Shown here: positions 21,623-31,057 of the stretch, one piece after another
Numbering within the stretch: position 1 is the first letter of the stretch
How the letters are laid out: every line of letters starts with the position of its first letter
Assembly: GCA_016700075.1 (NCBI GenBank)
Contig: CP065000.1
Span: forward strand, 1,798,001 to 1,862,000
Length of the DNA stretch: 64,000 bases
Direction of reading: 5' to 3'
Origin: Acidobacteriota bacterium
Lineage (GTDB): Bacteria; Acidobacteriota; Blastocatellia; Pyrinomonadales; Pyrinomonadaceae
The notes under the pieces: model-generated
The model's input: the letters and a program-made list of their open reading frames with translations, nothing else
Databases searched by the model: none
Told to the model about the DNA's origin: nothing
Position numbers and translations under genes: made by a program

Positions 21623-23287
21623 CTAATTCTTGGTTTCAAGCGTTCTGATGTATGCCGCTATCGCTTCTATTTCGCCGCGCGTCAAGGCCGGCCTTACGGA
21701 TGACGGTGTCGAAAAACCTTGCATAACGGTTCCGCGTCGGCCGCGGGCAATGGTCTCGACCAGGAATGTATCCGTCGCCGTCTGCAGGAATACCTTGTTC
21801 CCGATCGCAGGCCCTTCGCCGCCCGAGCCCATCGGACCGTGGCAGCCCGCACAATACGACGCGAACAGCCTGCCGCCCATTCCGACATCGCCCGTGACCC
21901 AACGTGCCGGTTTTGCATCGGCCTCGGGCTGAATGGCGCCGCCGAGTTGGCGAATGTACGCGACAAGCGAACGTATCTCGTCGTCTTTCAGCCCGTTCGT
22001 CCGCTCGCCCCACGACAGCATCGGCCTGCCGGGACGTCCGCTGCGTATCGCCGCAAATAGAAAATCGTCCGAAGCCAACGCCAGCAGATCAGGATTCGCT
22101 ATTGAAGGATTCGGCGGCAGCCCCGGAAAACGCATTCCCGTGCCGGCCGCACCGTGGCAGCTTGCGCAAATGGTCGAATACAGCGTCGCGGGATCGGATG
22201 CGAATTCCCTCTCGCCGAATCGCATCGCTTTCACGCGGTCTTTCGGCAGGAAGACATCCGGCAAAACACGCCGCCGAAGAGAAAGCGTGTACATTGTCAG
22301 TAGGTCTATCTGATCTTCGGAGAGGTTCAATGCCGGCATCAGCGATCCGGCGACCGTAGATGCCGGCGAACGGAAATGCTGAGCGAACCAGTTAGCCAGC
22401 GTGCGTTCGCCGGGCACATTGCTGAAATTCAGTTGGTTTGGATCTCGCTCGCCAGACCTCGAAAGTTCGGGCCCGTTCTCGCCGCCGAAATTGCCCACGA
22501 CATGGCAACCGGCACATCCCACCGAATTGAACTGCGCACGGGCCTCGATCAGCTTCGGAGCGCCCATTTGCGTTTCGAGAAATGTCGTGACGGCCTTTTG
22601 ATCTTCTTCACTGATCTCACGGAAAGCGTTTTTCCAAAGCCCGTCCGTTGCAGTTTTGTTCTTTTCCCAGTGAGCCGCGTACCATCCGCGGTCGTAGCCT
22701 TTTAGACCAATGTGCGACAGGTCAGGGCCTTCCATTCCGGTCACATCGCCGCCCGGCCTCAGCGTTCCGCCGCGGCCGTCAAGGCGGTGACACGCATAGC
22801 AATCCAGCTTTTCGAAAGTCCGGCGGGCGGAATTGAGCGTTTCAATGTTCGGAACATTCAGCGGCGTGTGACACGTGCCGCAGCCGGCGTAGGCATATTT
22901 CGCCGGCAGCATCGGCTCCATCCAGAAGTGGACGTTGCCGTGAGCGTCGTCCTTTTCGGTCGCCTGTCCCTGGCCTCCGTGACAGGTCGTGCAGCCCATG
23001 GCCGTGATGTCGTGAACGACGGGCTTGTGCGGCTGTGCGACCTTTTGGTCAGAGATGATCGTCTCGCCGGGCGCCATACCGACGTGGCAAGTAACGCAGC
23101 GGTCGGCACGTTTCAGGTCGTTGTTGACGATCTGCCGCAGCCGAACGTCGATCGGGCCGTCCTGCGTTTTTGCCGTGCTTTGAATGTAATGCCAATCCTT
23201 AAGAAAATTCTCAGAAGCGGCCGCGGCAAGCAGCAGCAGCAGCACGCCAAGGCTGGAAAATAAAAGTAAGTGTTTGTTCTTTTTCAT
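21623..23287 (-). CDS. Heptahaem c-type cytochrome
   Basis: 554 aa with an N-terminal signal or anchor (about 6-25) and seven CXXCH sites at residues 64, 99, 136, 163, 258, 374 and 479. The first half is a tetra-haem region; the second half holds three mono-haem cytochrome c modules (around 250-340, 360-450 and 465-550), each with a distal Met candidate. It should carry electrons in the periplasm between the Rieske/cytochrome b module and the molybdoenzyme. Its 3' end lies just upstream of the alpha subunit start (16 bases between stop and ATG). Confidence 0.9.
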   Translation of the reverse strand: MKKNKHLLLFSSLGVLLLLLAAAASENFLKDWHYIQSTAKTQDGPIDVRLRQIVNNDLKRADRCVTCHVGMAPGETIISDQKVAQPHKPVVHDITAMGCTTCHGGQGQATEKDDAHGNVHFWMEPMLPAKYAYAGCGTCHTPLNVPNIETLNSARRTFEKLDCYACHRLDGRGGTLRPGGDVTGMEGPDLSHIGLKGYDRGWYAAHWEKNKTATDGLWKNAFREISEEDQKAVTTFLETQMGAPKLIEARAQFNSVGCAGCHVVGNFGGENGPELSRSGERDPNQLNFSNVPGERTLANWFAQHFRSPASTVAGSLMPALNLSEDQIDLLTMYTLSLRRRVLPDVFLPKDRVKAMRFGEREFASDPATLYSTICASCHGAAGTGMRFPGLPPNPSIANPDLLALASDDFLFAAIRSGRPGRPMLSWGERTNGLKDDEIRSLVAYIRQLGGAIQPEADAKPARWVTGDVGMGGRLFASYCAGCHGPMGSGGEGPAIGNKVFLQTATDTFLVETIARGRRGTVMQGFSTPSSVRPALTRGEIEAIAAYIRTLETKN

Positions 23288-23318
23288 GACTTACCTTTTC
23301 TAGTGGTCATTCTGTCCA

Positions 23319-24866
23319 CTAATGTCCCGGCCAATGCGACGGTGACCAGAAGAAATCCCAGTTCGGCCCGCGGAAATGCGTGCCGATCACGGTCAACACG
23401 ATGAAGCCCGCCAGGAAACACGTGAACAGTGCCAATGCACCCGCACGCGTCGAATTGAAACGCCGCAGTACCCATATCGAGAACGCCGCATACAGCACCG
23501 TGATCACCGTTCCCGGATTGACGAAAGTGATAACAAGCTGCGGAATATCCGGGAACCATTCACGCAGCCAGCCGAATCTGATCGCGAACGCCTCGACCGC
23601 GATCGACGTTGCAAAGCCGTAAAGTGCGGACCAGCCGACGAGTTTCGCTCCACCCGGACCGCCGAACCATTCGCCGGTGCCTTCGGTTTCCTTGTCGAGG
23701 AACGGTATCAGGCCCAATCCGATCCAGCAGAGCATCGGAATACCGATGCCGCCCATGAATGCAGAGAACGAGACGATCTCCTGAAGCCCGAGGAAATACC
23801 AGGGAGCCTTTGCCGGATTCTCCGGCACAAGCGGATTTGCCAGTTCCTTGAGCGGTGCGTCCGAAACGAACGCCAGGAAAAAACAGATGAGCACCGTGAA
23901 CATCAGCACGCCGAGCTCCGCATAGAAAAGATGCGGCATAGACGGCACAGTGTTCTCAGGCCCGCTGCCGACTGCCGGCGTCTTGCCTTTGACGACAGCC
24001 GCGAGCTGATAGGTCTTCTGCGGCTGTTCAGTGAAGACCGGATAATGCTGCTTCGGATCGGCCGCGACGAGTTCGTCAACATTTTTCGGTTTCGCGAGTC
24101 CGCCGTCCTTCCTGATACGCCAGAAATGCACGGCCATCAGCATTGAAAGCACCAACGGCAGGATCATTACATGCAGCAGATAAAAACGTATGAGCGATTC
24201 TTCGCCGACTATCTCGGAGCCGAGCAATATCTCACGCTGCAGCCCGCCGATGTCGAAATACTCCGTGATGCCCATTGCGTCCGTTATCTCACGCGGACTT
24301 TGGGCGATGTTGGCACCGATGGTGATGGCCCAATATGCAAGCTGGTCCCATGGCAGCAGATAGCCCGTGAAGGAGAGTGCTAGCGTCGTGACCAGCAGTC
24401 CCCAGCCGATGAACCAGTTGAATTCACGCGGTTTGCGGTATGAAGCGGTGTAAAACGCCCTCGCCATATGCAAGATCACCGCGACGACCATAACATTCGC
24501 CGCCCAACGGTGAATGTTTCGCATGAACCGGCCTGTCGGCACGATGAAATGAATATCTTTTATCGACTGGTACGCAACATCGGGATAAGGCTTGTAATAG
24601 AACATCAGCAATATTCCCGTGACCAGCGTGATCAGGAATGCCGCGGTCGTTATGATGCCCAAGCCCATCGTGGTGCTCCATTTCAGGCTCCACAGGTGCG
24701 TGCGGACCGAATGCAGATGAAGAAAGACGTTTCCGAAAACGAAAGACGAGCGTGTGCGGTCAGAGACCGGCGCACCACCGCGAAACATCGCCCTGTAGAT
24801 CTGTCCGGGGGCGGTCTTCAGATTTATCCAGAATTCATTCAGAGCTGATCGCTTCGCTTCATCCAT
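23319..24866 (-). CDS. Cytochrome b of a bc-type quinol complex
   Basis: 515 aa, a full-length fusion of the cytochrome b core and the subunit IV region. Haem histidines lie in the second and fourth helices: HRWAANVMVVAVILHMAR and LLHVMILPLVLSMLMAVHFW. The Qo-loop motif PEWY appears as APWY in KAPWYFLGLQE, a variant I associate with bc complexes of anaerobic respirers. GYLLPWDQLAYWA is conserved. With the Rieske protein and heptahaem cytochrome it would oxidise menaquinol and feed the molybdoenzyme, much as NarB/NarC accompany NarGH in haloarchaea. Confidence 0.92.
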   Translation of the reverse strand: MDEAKRSALNEFWINLKTAPGQIYRAMFRGGAPVSDRTRSSFVFGNVFLHLHSVRTHLWSLKWSTTMGLGIITTAAFLITLVTGILLMFYYKPYPDVAYQSIKDIHFIVPTGRFMRNIHRWAANVMVVAVILHMARAFYTASYRKPREFNWFIGWGLLVTTLALSFTGYLLPWDQLAYWAITIGANIAQSPREITDAMGITEYFDIGGLQREILLGSEIVGEESLIRFYLLHVMILPLVLSMLMAVHFWRIRKDGGLAKPKNVDELVAADPKQHYPVFTEQPQKTYQLAAVVKGKTPAVGSGPENTVPSMPHLFYAELGVLMFTVLICFFLAFVSDAPLKELANPLVPENPAKAPWYFLGLQEIVSFSAFMGGIGIPMLCWIGLGLIPFLDKETEGTGEWFGGPGGAKLVGWSALYGFATSIAVEAFAIRFGWLREWFPDIPQLVITFVNPGTVITVLYAAFSIWVLRRFNSTRAGALALFTCFLAGFIVLTVIGTHFRGPNWDFFWSPSHWPGH

Positions 24867-24869
24867 GAT

Positions 24870-25349
24870 CTACACCTTTGTTCCGGCCTTTACATGGCTG
24901 TCCTCGTCGATGGTATAAACGCCGGCACCGCCGGTTACCTTGAGCCACGGCAATGCCGTCGGCGCCGGGCCTTTGGTCACTGCGCCGTCCTTTGCAAAGC
25001 CGGAGCCGTGGCACGGGCATTCAAATCCTTTCGCGTTCGCTTTGACGATGCAGCCGAGATGAGTGCAGACGGTCGATAGAGCGTAAACGCCTTCGCCGTC
25101 ACGATAAATTGCGACATTGCGGCCCGGCGGGATGAAAGCCTCGCCCTCAGGCAATGCGTCCGGCAGCAGCACCTTGTATTTTTTCGAAGGCGAAGCGGAA
25201 ACTGCCGCCTTTGGCAGCTTGAGCATGCCGAAAAGCGAAACGACGAACGCTGCGATCATCGTTCCCAAGGCGGCTAGCCCGAGGAAATCCCTTCGAGGCA
25301 TCGGTTCCGGATCAAATCGTGACCTCTTTTCGCCCGGTTGTGTCGTCAT
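24870..25349 (-). CDS. Rieske [2Fe-2S] protein
   Basis: 159 aa. The start is the ATG at 25349, preceded at 5 bases by GGAGG and overlapping the flavoprotein stop as ATGA; the more upstream ATG at 25361 would contain that ribosome site. It has a twin-arginine-like start (PRRDFLGLAALG), a single anchor helix and the cluster motifs CTHLGC (95-100) and CPCHGSGF (111-118). It is the electron-transfer partner of the cytochrome b encoded 3 bases downstream. Confidence 0.93.
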   Translation of the reverse strand: MTTQPGEKRSRFDPEPMPRRDFLGLAALGTMIAAFVVSLFGMLKLPKAAVSASPSKKYKVLLPDALPEGEAFIPPGRNVAIYRDGEGVYALSTVCTHLGCIVKANAKGFECPCHGSGFAKDGAVTKGPAPTALPWLKVTGGAGVYTIDEDSHVKAGTKV

Positions 25350-27316
25350 ATGGTCCTCCAAGTTGTTGAAAATGCGACCCGCTCCATCGTGATCGCGTCA
25401 ACAGGGCAGCGGATCGCACACAGTGAGCAGCGGATACAACGGTCCTCATCTTTCAGGATCGCGGAATTCTCATCAAGGTCCGCATCGCTGCCAAGCTGTC
25501 CGTCGATCACGAGAGATAATTCGTCTGAAGCTTCGAGAGTTGTCAGAGAAACCAGCTTCAGACACTGCGTCGGACAAACGTCCACACAGCCGCCGCAGAG
25601 CACACACCGCGTACCGTCGAAAACAGGCGTCACTCCGCAGTCGAGACATCGCGATGCCTCGCGCATCGCCTGCTCTTTCGTATATCCGAGCTCGACCACG
25701 TTCTCGGGATGCTCGAGCCTTTCCTCGGGCTCGATGGTGGGCACTTCGACCCGGCGAATGCTCTCGTAACCGCGTTCGCGTCGATAGCGGTCGAGCACGA
25801 TGTGCGATGTCATCTTTTCTTCTTCGAGACGACGGCCTGTCAGGAATTGGTAGATGGAACGTGCGGCATGCTTGCCGGACGCGACGGCGTCGATGAGCAG
25901 TTTGGTGCCGTGAGCGAGGTCGCCGGCGACGAAAACGCCCGGTGCCGTAGTCTGCAAAGTTTCACGGTCAACCGTGACCCAACCGCCACGCATCAGCTCG
26001 ACATCGCCGCCGCCATCCTCAAGAAAATCGAGATTCGGCGCTTGCCCGACCGCGAGCAGAACCGTGTCGCACGGGACGATCCGAGTGTCCTCATCGTCAT
26101 AGACGGGCGAGAATTTTCGGTCTTCGTCATACACGCGAAGGCAACGGCGAAACTTTACGCCGGTAACGCGGCCGTCGTCGCCGCGAATTATCTCTACGGG
26201 GCCCCAGCCATTCTCACGCTGAATACCTTCTTCATCGCCTTCGACGATCTCGATAGTATCGGCGGGCATTTCTTCCGCGCTTTCCAGCGAATACAAAAAG
26301 ACACGAGAAGTATCTGCCATGCGGGCGGCCGTGCGCGCCGTATCAAATGCGATCTGCCGAACGACGGTTCGGGCCACGTCATAAGCGACATTGCCGCCGC
26401 CGATGACGACCACTTCGCGTCCGACCGGAACCTTTTCACCAACGGAAACCGCCCGCAGCAGATCGACGCCGCCGTAAACGCCGGGGCCATTCTCGCCGGA
26501 CAGGCCGAGGCTGCGCGAGGATTTCGCACCAACGGCGATTATCACCGCGTCAAAATCGCGTCGAAGATCAGCAAAGGAAACATCAGCCCCGACGCGTATT
26601 CCCGACCGTATCTCGACGCCGAGAGCCTTTATCACATCGACCTCTTTTTCTATGAGCTCGCGGGGAAGCCTATAGGCGGGAACGCCGACCGCGAGCATGC
26701 CGGCGGTAACGCTCTCAAGTTCGAAAACTGTAGGGCGAAAACCCATCAAAGCGAGATCGTGTGCCGCCGAAAGCCCGGCGGGACCGGAACCGATAATGGC
26801 TATTTTCTGTCCGTCCGCCTTCTCAAAGTTGCCGTCCAGAGCCGAGCGGAGCAGTGCGGCCATCTCGTCGGCTCTGGCGGCTATTGGCGGGATGAAGTCT
26901 GTTACGGAATCTATGACCTCGCTGACGGTGCGGGCTTCAGGTCCTGCCTGTTCGCAGGCAAATCTTTTTAATGCACGGATCGCAATGGGCCGGTCGATGC
27001 CGACGAAATTACCGTCGTCGTCAACCTTCGGAACCTTGCCGCGGCGGCATGCGGTCTCGCAAGGGGCACCGCAAATGCGGCCGCAAATTGATGCAAAGGG
27101 ATTCGGACCGCGTGCTATAAGGTATGCTTCCTCGAACCGTCCTTCGGCTATCGCACGGACATACCCGCGTGCGTCCGTATGCACCGGACAAGCGACCTGA
27201 CAAGAGATCAGGTTCTTGTGGTAATCCACGTCAGGGACATTGATCTTTAGCGGCGATCCATCCATTTTGAAGTCCGCAACCAAGCTAACGGTTTTTTTGG
27301 TGCGATATTTAGGCAA
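25346..27316 (-). CDS. GltD/NfnB-like FAD oxidoreductase with ferredoxin domains
   Basis: 656 aa. An N-terminal Fe-S domain (Cys in CQVACP, CGRICGAPCETACRRG) is followed by an FAD/NAD(P)H oxidoreductase core (GSGPAGLSAAHD near 175; second dinucleotide fold VVIGGGNVAYDVART), then a C-terminal double-cluster ferredoxin (CVLCGGCVDVCPTQC, CIRCSLCAIRCPVDAI). It resembles the glutamate synthase small subunit, but no large subunit is nearby. As the first gene of the respiratory operon it may link NAD(P)H or ferredoxin to the quinone pool or complex; this is inference. The start is uncertain: TTG 27316, or ATG 27265 just before the conserved PLKINVPDVDYHKN. Confidence 0.85.
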   Translation of the reverse strand: MPKYRTKKTVSLVADFKMDGSPLKINVPDVDYHKNLISCQVACPVHTDARGYVRAIAEGRFEEAYLIARGPNPFASICGRICGAPCETACRRGKVPKVDDDGNFVGIDRPIAIRALKRFACEQAGPEARTVSEVIDSVTDFIPPIAARADEMAALLRSALDGNFEKADGQKIAIIGSGPAGLSAAHDLALMGFRPTVFELESVTAGMLAVGVPAYRLPRELIEKEVDVIKALGVEIRSGIRVGADVSFADLRRDFDAVIIAVGAKSSRSLGLSGENGPGVYGGVDLLRAVSVGEKVPVGREVVVIGGGNVAYDVARTVVRQIAFDTARTAARMADTSRVFLYSLESAEEMPADTIEIVEGDEEGIQRENGWGPVEIIRGDDGRVTGVKFRRCLRVYDEDRKFSPVYDDEDTRIVPCDTVLLAVGQAPNLDFLEDGGGDVELMRGGWVTVDRETLQTTAPGVFVAGDLAHGTKLLIDAVASGKHAARSIYQFLTGRRLEEEKMTSHIVLDRYRRERGYESIRRVEVPTIEPEERLEHPENVVELGYTKEQAMREASRCLDCGVTPVFDGTRCVLCGGCVDVCPTQCLKLVSLTTLEASDELSLVIDGQLGSDADLDENSAILKDEDRCIRCSLCAIRCPVDAITMERVAFSTTWRTI

Positions 27317-27361
27317 ATATCAGCATTATTAGAAGGCTAAAAGAAAGTTGCCGCCCCAAAT

Positions 27362-27375
27362 ATGATCTAGGTCAT
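27362..27375 (-). promoter_or_regulatory. FNR/DNR-like box upstream of the molybdoenzyme operon
   Basis: ATGAT-ctag-GTCAT (plus strand) lies in the only intergenic region before the operon, about 46 bases upstream of TTG 27316 and 97 upstream of ATG 27265. It matches the boxes at 6754, 7419 and 7881 in half-site and spacing. An AT-rich TAATAA at 27331-27326 on the minus strand could be the -10, although the distance is not the ideal class II spacing. Confidence 0.6.
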
Positions 27376-27428
27376 AATGTCGGTTTAGTGTTGACGCGCG
27401 AGTTTCACAAAGCCGGTCAGAATAAAGA

Positions 27429-27460
27429 AAAGGCCGTCCGGCGACGGCCTTTAGGTCTTT
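27429..27460 (-). terminator. Rho-independent terminator of the metal efflux operon
   Basis: Perfect 10-base stem AAAGGCCGTC / GACGGCCTTT with a CGGC loop. Reading the minus strand, the stem runs into a T-rich tail TTTTCTTT (partly within the stem). It lies just after the stop of the efflux adaptor gene (27481) and before the molybdoenzyme operon's promoter region, insulating the two. Confidence 0.75.
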
Positions 27461-27480
27461 TACGTGAGCGACAATAGTTC

Positions 27481-29010
27481 CTAGCTGCGATTCAATTTCA
27501 CCCACTCTGCTCGGAGCATAAAGCTGCCTTTATTCACAATGCGGTCGCCGACGTGAATACCCTCGATCACAGGAAATCGGCCGTTGACCTCGCTTCCGAG
27601 ACGAACCTCGCGAAGTTCAAAGACGTTCGGATCTGCGGTCGTTACAAACACTGTTTGCCGGCCGTTGATCGTTTGCACGGCTGATGCAGGGACCACGGGA
27701 ACTGTGCGTTCGCTTTGCTGCAGCGACCCGAACGCGACATTTACGTACATGCCGAGCTTTAGCGCGCGGTCAGCATTCGCGATCTCTACGCGAACCTTTG
27801 CCGTTCGCGTCGTTTCGTCGATCGAGGGGTCGATATATGTTACCTGGCCGCGGAAAAGGCGGTCGGGGTACGCACTTGTTGTCACGCTGGCTCCGCTGCC
27901 GGTACGCAATTTCGCGAGGTCGCGTTCAAATGCCTGGGCTATCACCCAAACGCTCGAAAGATCGGTGATCCGCAGGATCTCTTTGTTGTCTTCGATCACC
28001 TCACCGGCATTTGCAGTACGGCTGGTGACCGTTCCGCTCGCCGGTGCAGGGATCTCTAATTCCGACCTGACCTGATCGGCAGATCGCAGTGCCGAGATGC
28101 GCTTTTCGCTCATTCCATAAAGGATGAGCCGCTGCCTGGCGGTCGCAAGTTCGCTTTCCGCCGAACGCAGTTTGTTCAATGCCTCCTCGTTCTGAGATCT
28201 CGTTTCAGGATTTATCTCCAGCAATTTGGACGCACGATCGTAGCGATTTCGTGCCTCTGCCGCTTCAGCCTCGGCGCTTCGCAGTTTCGTGTTGTCCTGT
28301 TCAAGTTCCTCACGGCTCGCCGCCCCAATTCCGAGCAGCCGTGTCGTCCGCTGATAACGCGCCTGCATCTCCGCAAGGGCGGCATCGGCGGCCTTCACTT
28401 GCCTGGCAGAGTTATCAAATTCAGTGCGACCGGGCTGATTTATCGCGACCAGTCGCTGTGTGCGGTCAAAGTTTTTACGTGCATTCTCAGCCTCAGTAAG
28501 CAGCGTGACGTACCGAGCCTGAGCCCCGGCAAATTCATTACTGAATACAACTGCGATCGTCTGACCTTTCGTCACCGAATCTCCGAGTTCGGGAATCACG
28601 CGTCGAATGACGCCGCCCACTAATGCAAGCGCAGGCGTATTACGATAGGCATTTGCTTCGACGACGCCGGTCGCGGCGGTGAGGCCAAGCTCAGCGGCCA
28701 ATTGCTCTCCGACGGTTTCGATCTCAATGCCGGAATTCACACGCTGTTCCTCCGAGACCGTGAGCGTCCGTCCGGTAAGCGGCTCTGCTTGATCGGCTTC
28801 GCCGAAGGTCGCCGTTCGAGGAGCAGAAACCGGCTGGCCGCCGCCGCCACTACGGCGGAAACCGAAGAACCAAACGGCAAAGATCAAGACGCCGAGCGTT
28901 ATTATGGCAATGGCAGCAAATAATAAAGGGTTTATTTGTCTGCGTCCGTCGGAAACGCGGTTCGGGCCGCCTTCGTCCTCGATCACTTTATTGTTTTCCG
29001 TTTCGTTCAT
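27481..29010 (-). CDS. RND efflux periplasmic adaptor (CusB/CzcB type)
   Basis: 509 aa. A hydrophilic N-terminus, one anchor helix (about 28-50), then a membrane-fusion protein: lipoyl halves around GGVIRRVIPELGDSVTKGQTI and IPAPASGTVTSRTANAGEVI, a long helical hairpin (about 165-305) rich in A, E and R, then barrel and membrane-proximal domains. The hairpin is long enough to reach the outer-membrane channel. Its ATG overlaps the channel gene's stop as ATGA. It is the last gene of the efflux operon, followed by a terminator. The metal is inferred from neighbours to be copper or silver, with zinc, cobalt or nickel not excluded. Confidence 0.9.
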   Translation of the reverse strand: MNETENNKVIEDEGGPNRVSDGRRQINPLLFAAIAIITLGVLIFAVWFFGFRRSGGGGQPVSAPRTATFGEADQAEPLTGRTLTVSEEQRVNSGIEIETVGEQLAAELGLTAATGVVEANAYRNTPALALVGGVIRRVIPELGDSVTKGQTIAVVFSNEFAGAQARYVTLLTEAENARKNFDRTQRLVAINQPGRTEFDNSARQVKAADAALAEMQARYQRTTRLLGIGAASREELEQDNTKLRSAEAEAAEARNRYDRASKLLEINPETRSQNEEALNKLRSAESELATARQRLILYGMSEKRISALRSADQVRSELEIPAPASGTVTSRTANAGEVIEDNKEILRITDLSSVWVIAQAFERDLAKLRTGSGASVTTSAYPDRLFRGQVTYIDPSIDETTRTAKVRVEIANADRALKLGMYVNVAFGSLQQSERTVPVVPASAVQTINGRQTVFVTTADPNVFELREVRLGSEVNGRFPVIEGIHVGDRIVNKGSFMLRAEWVKLNRS

Positions 29011-30353
29011 TTGTTGATCAACTCCGTAGAATTTACCGAACGCAGAACCTCGATCCGTGCCAGATAAAGTTCCTTCTGAGCTTCGATGAAGCCGATTTCC
29101 GTATCGATGAAACGCCTCAATTCGCCTATGTAATCGAGCAGCGTCTTTGACCCGAGTTCGTACGTTTGCCGCACGACGTCCAGATTTTGCGCAGCCTGTT
29201 CCCTGACGCCGACGCGGAAGATCTGTTCGGCACGAGCCGCCCGGTTATATCTCGCATACGCGGCCGCAACGTCGCGTCGGACCACCAGTTCACCGAATTC
29301 ACGCCGCTTTGCCGCAGCCTCTTCCTCAAGAACGGATGCGGCGATCATACCTTGATTCCGGTTACGCACGGGCAGGTTGAGTCGTACGCCGAAAGTGAAG
29401 AAATTCATCCGGTCCATGATCGGCATCAGAACTCCCATTTCGTTGTAACCCGAGAGCGGAAAGCCGGACCGCATCCGCTGGTAACCGATCATGGCGTCGG
29501 CATCGATCCGGCCCTCGGCTCGTGCCTGATCGGTCCTTGCAGCGGCGAGCCTTTCGACGGCACGGGCACCCGAAAGATCCGTTCGTGATCGAAGTGCGTT
29601 CTGCACCGCTTCCGCCAATGGCTGCATCTGAACAATTGGGCTCTCAAGATCGCCCTTGATCTTAAGCGGGACATCGGGCTGCATTCCCATGAGATTTCGA
29701 AGATCGATCAGACGTATCTCGGCATCGCCCTCGGCCATTTCCCGCATTGCCCTGATGCGATTCAGTTCGACGACCTCCATATTCCGCTCGAGCGGAGCAC
29801 GGCGGCCCTCATCTACCTGTGCCGAAACGAGGTCGTAATTCTCAATGGCAGCGCCCAGCATCTCTTCGATGAATTTGAGTTTTAGGATCGCGGCCAGTGC
29901 CTCACCAAACAGCATCCGAACCTCGGCCGCAAGCATGCGTTCGCGTTCGGCGACGGCAAGTTTTCGTATTTCCAGCTCACTCTCGGCAACCCGTATTCTT
30001 GAGCCGCGGCGGCCGCCCAATTCCAAGGGAATTCCGCCCTCAACCATGAAGCTGTTATCCTCGCCTCCGATCTGTTTCGATCCGCTCACCTCCACACTCG
30101 GATTCGGCCGCAGGCGGGCCTGAGCAATGAGGAACTCGCCCGCCTTGGCCTCTTTTCGCATCGCCTCGATCTCCGGATTGTTGTCGATGGCATACGAAAC
30201 GGCCGCATCAGCCGTCATTCCGTTCGCCTGATCCAGATATCGCTCGAAAGAACTCGTTCTCGGCGGTGTAGGCGCAACCTGTCCCCAAGCGGCAGCGACG
30301 CATAGAAGCATCGCTACACCGAAAGTGAAAGATCTGATCGAACGCTTACGCAT
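29007..30353 (-). CDS. Outer-membrane efflux channel (TolC/CzcC family)
   Basis: 448 aa from the ATG at 30353; the longer frame to 30491 overlaps the DUF2231 gene and lacks a signal. The signal peptide is about MRKRSIRSFTFGVAMLLCVAAAWGQ. It has two repeats of the outer-membrane efflux protein domain with long amphipathic helices (for example EIEAMRKEAKAGEFLIAQARL) and the typical RPNPSVEVSGSKQIG strand. Works with the RND pump and adaptor of the same operon. Confidence 0.88.
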   Translation of the reverse strand: MRKRSIRSFTFGVAMLLCVAAAWGQVAPTPPRTSSFERYLDQANGMTADAAVSYAIDNNPEIEAMRKEAKAGEFLIAQARLRPNPSVEVSGSKQIGGEDNSFMVEGGIPLELGGRRGSRIRVAESELEIRKLAVAERERMLAAEVRMLFGEALAAILKLKFIEEMLGAAIENYDLVSAQVDEGRRAPLERNMEVVELNRIRAMREMAEGDAEIRLIDLRNLMGMQPDVPLKIKGDLESPIVQMQPLAEAVQNALRSRTDLSGARAVERLAAARTDQARAEGRIDADAMIGYQRMRSGFPLSGYNEMGVLMPIMDRMNFFTFGVRLNLPVRNRNQGMIAASVLEEEAAAKRREFGELVVRRDVAAAYARYNRAARAEQIFRVGVREQAAQNLDVVRQTYELGSKTLLDYIGELRRFIDTEIGFIEAQKELYLARIEVLRSVNSTELINK

Positions 30354-30381
30354 AAAGTCGCGACCGGTGTCTGATACGGCC

Positions 30382-31041
30382 CTAATGGTCGTGCATTTCC
30401 AGGAACATTCCCTTTGGCCCGACGCCGAACTTATGGACGAGTTCTGCACCGTGATGTCCCGCAAGCGCCACCGCGACCGCCGCTGCGACAAGGACGACCG
30501 TCGTCAGGGTTTCTGCCCACCATTTCATCTTCAGCAAGAACATCGATCCCGCCTTTAATACAAGGCCGGCCAAACCAAGCCAAAATGTTGCCTCTGCAAA
30601 CTGCTCATGCTCTAAAAGGATCTGCTCGGCAGCGGCACTCAATCCTGTGGTATGCGGGTGAAACGTATTCGACGCCAGCCACGCTCCGACGACCCCGACA
30701 AGGGTCATTCCCAACACTAGCCATCCGAACTCCCTCTTGAACACCGCAAGCCCAATGATCTGGATCACGGCAGCAAGCATCAACAGCATGATCGGAAAGT
30801 GAACGATCATAGGATGAAGCGTAGGAAACTCTTCCAAATGACCGTCGGCTTGCTCGATCGTCGCGCCACCCGCGGGAGTCGGAACCGGCTGGCCCGGTGC
30901 ATTTGCAGGATTCTGTTCAGCATTGGCGTTTGCAGGCGCCGGCTTGTTGTGCCCTTCGTGGCCATAGGCCGTGAATGCGAATACCGCATACAACAGGATC
31001 ACAGCAAGGCTGAGGCTGTGTTTGAGCTTTAGGTTTTTCAA
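30382..31041 (-). CDS. DUF2231-like membrane protein with His-rich N-terminus
   Basis: 219 aa. The N-terminus looks like a signal peptide followed by HEGHNKPAPANANAEQNP, a flexible His/Pro/Ala/Asn-rich linker. The C-terminal 150 residues form four helices with histidines in HPMIVHFPIML, SNTFHPHTTG, LLEHEQF, LAGHHGAELVHKFG and the ending MHDH. It is related to the protein at 17686-18153 but has an extra periplasmic extension. In a metal efflux operon the exposed histidines suggest copper or other metal binding; this is inference. Confidence 0.75.
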   Translation of the reverse strand: MKNLKLKHSLSLAVILLYAVFAFTAYGHEGHNKPAPANANAEQNPANAPGQPVPTPAGGATIEQADGHLEEFPTLHPMIVHFPIMLLMLAAVIQIIGLAVFKREFGWLVLGMTLVGVVGAWLASNTFHPHTTGLSAAAEQILLEHEQFAEATFWLGLAGLVLKAGSMFLLKMKWWAETLTTVVLVAAAVAVALAGHHGAELVHKFGVGPKGMFLEMHDH

Positions 31042-31057
31042 TGATCCATCTCCTCGG

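Noticed and set aside
25709..26971. 420-codon open frame on the plus strand
   Set aside because: Antisense to the flavoprotein with its clear FAD and ferredoxin motifs; no ribosome site and no domain-like pattern.
27429..27452. Attenuator in the leader of the molybdoenzyme operon
   Set aside because: It lies upstream of the FNR-like box, before any plausible start site of that operon, and its T-tail is on the strand that ends the efflux operon.
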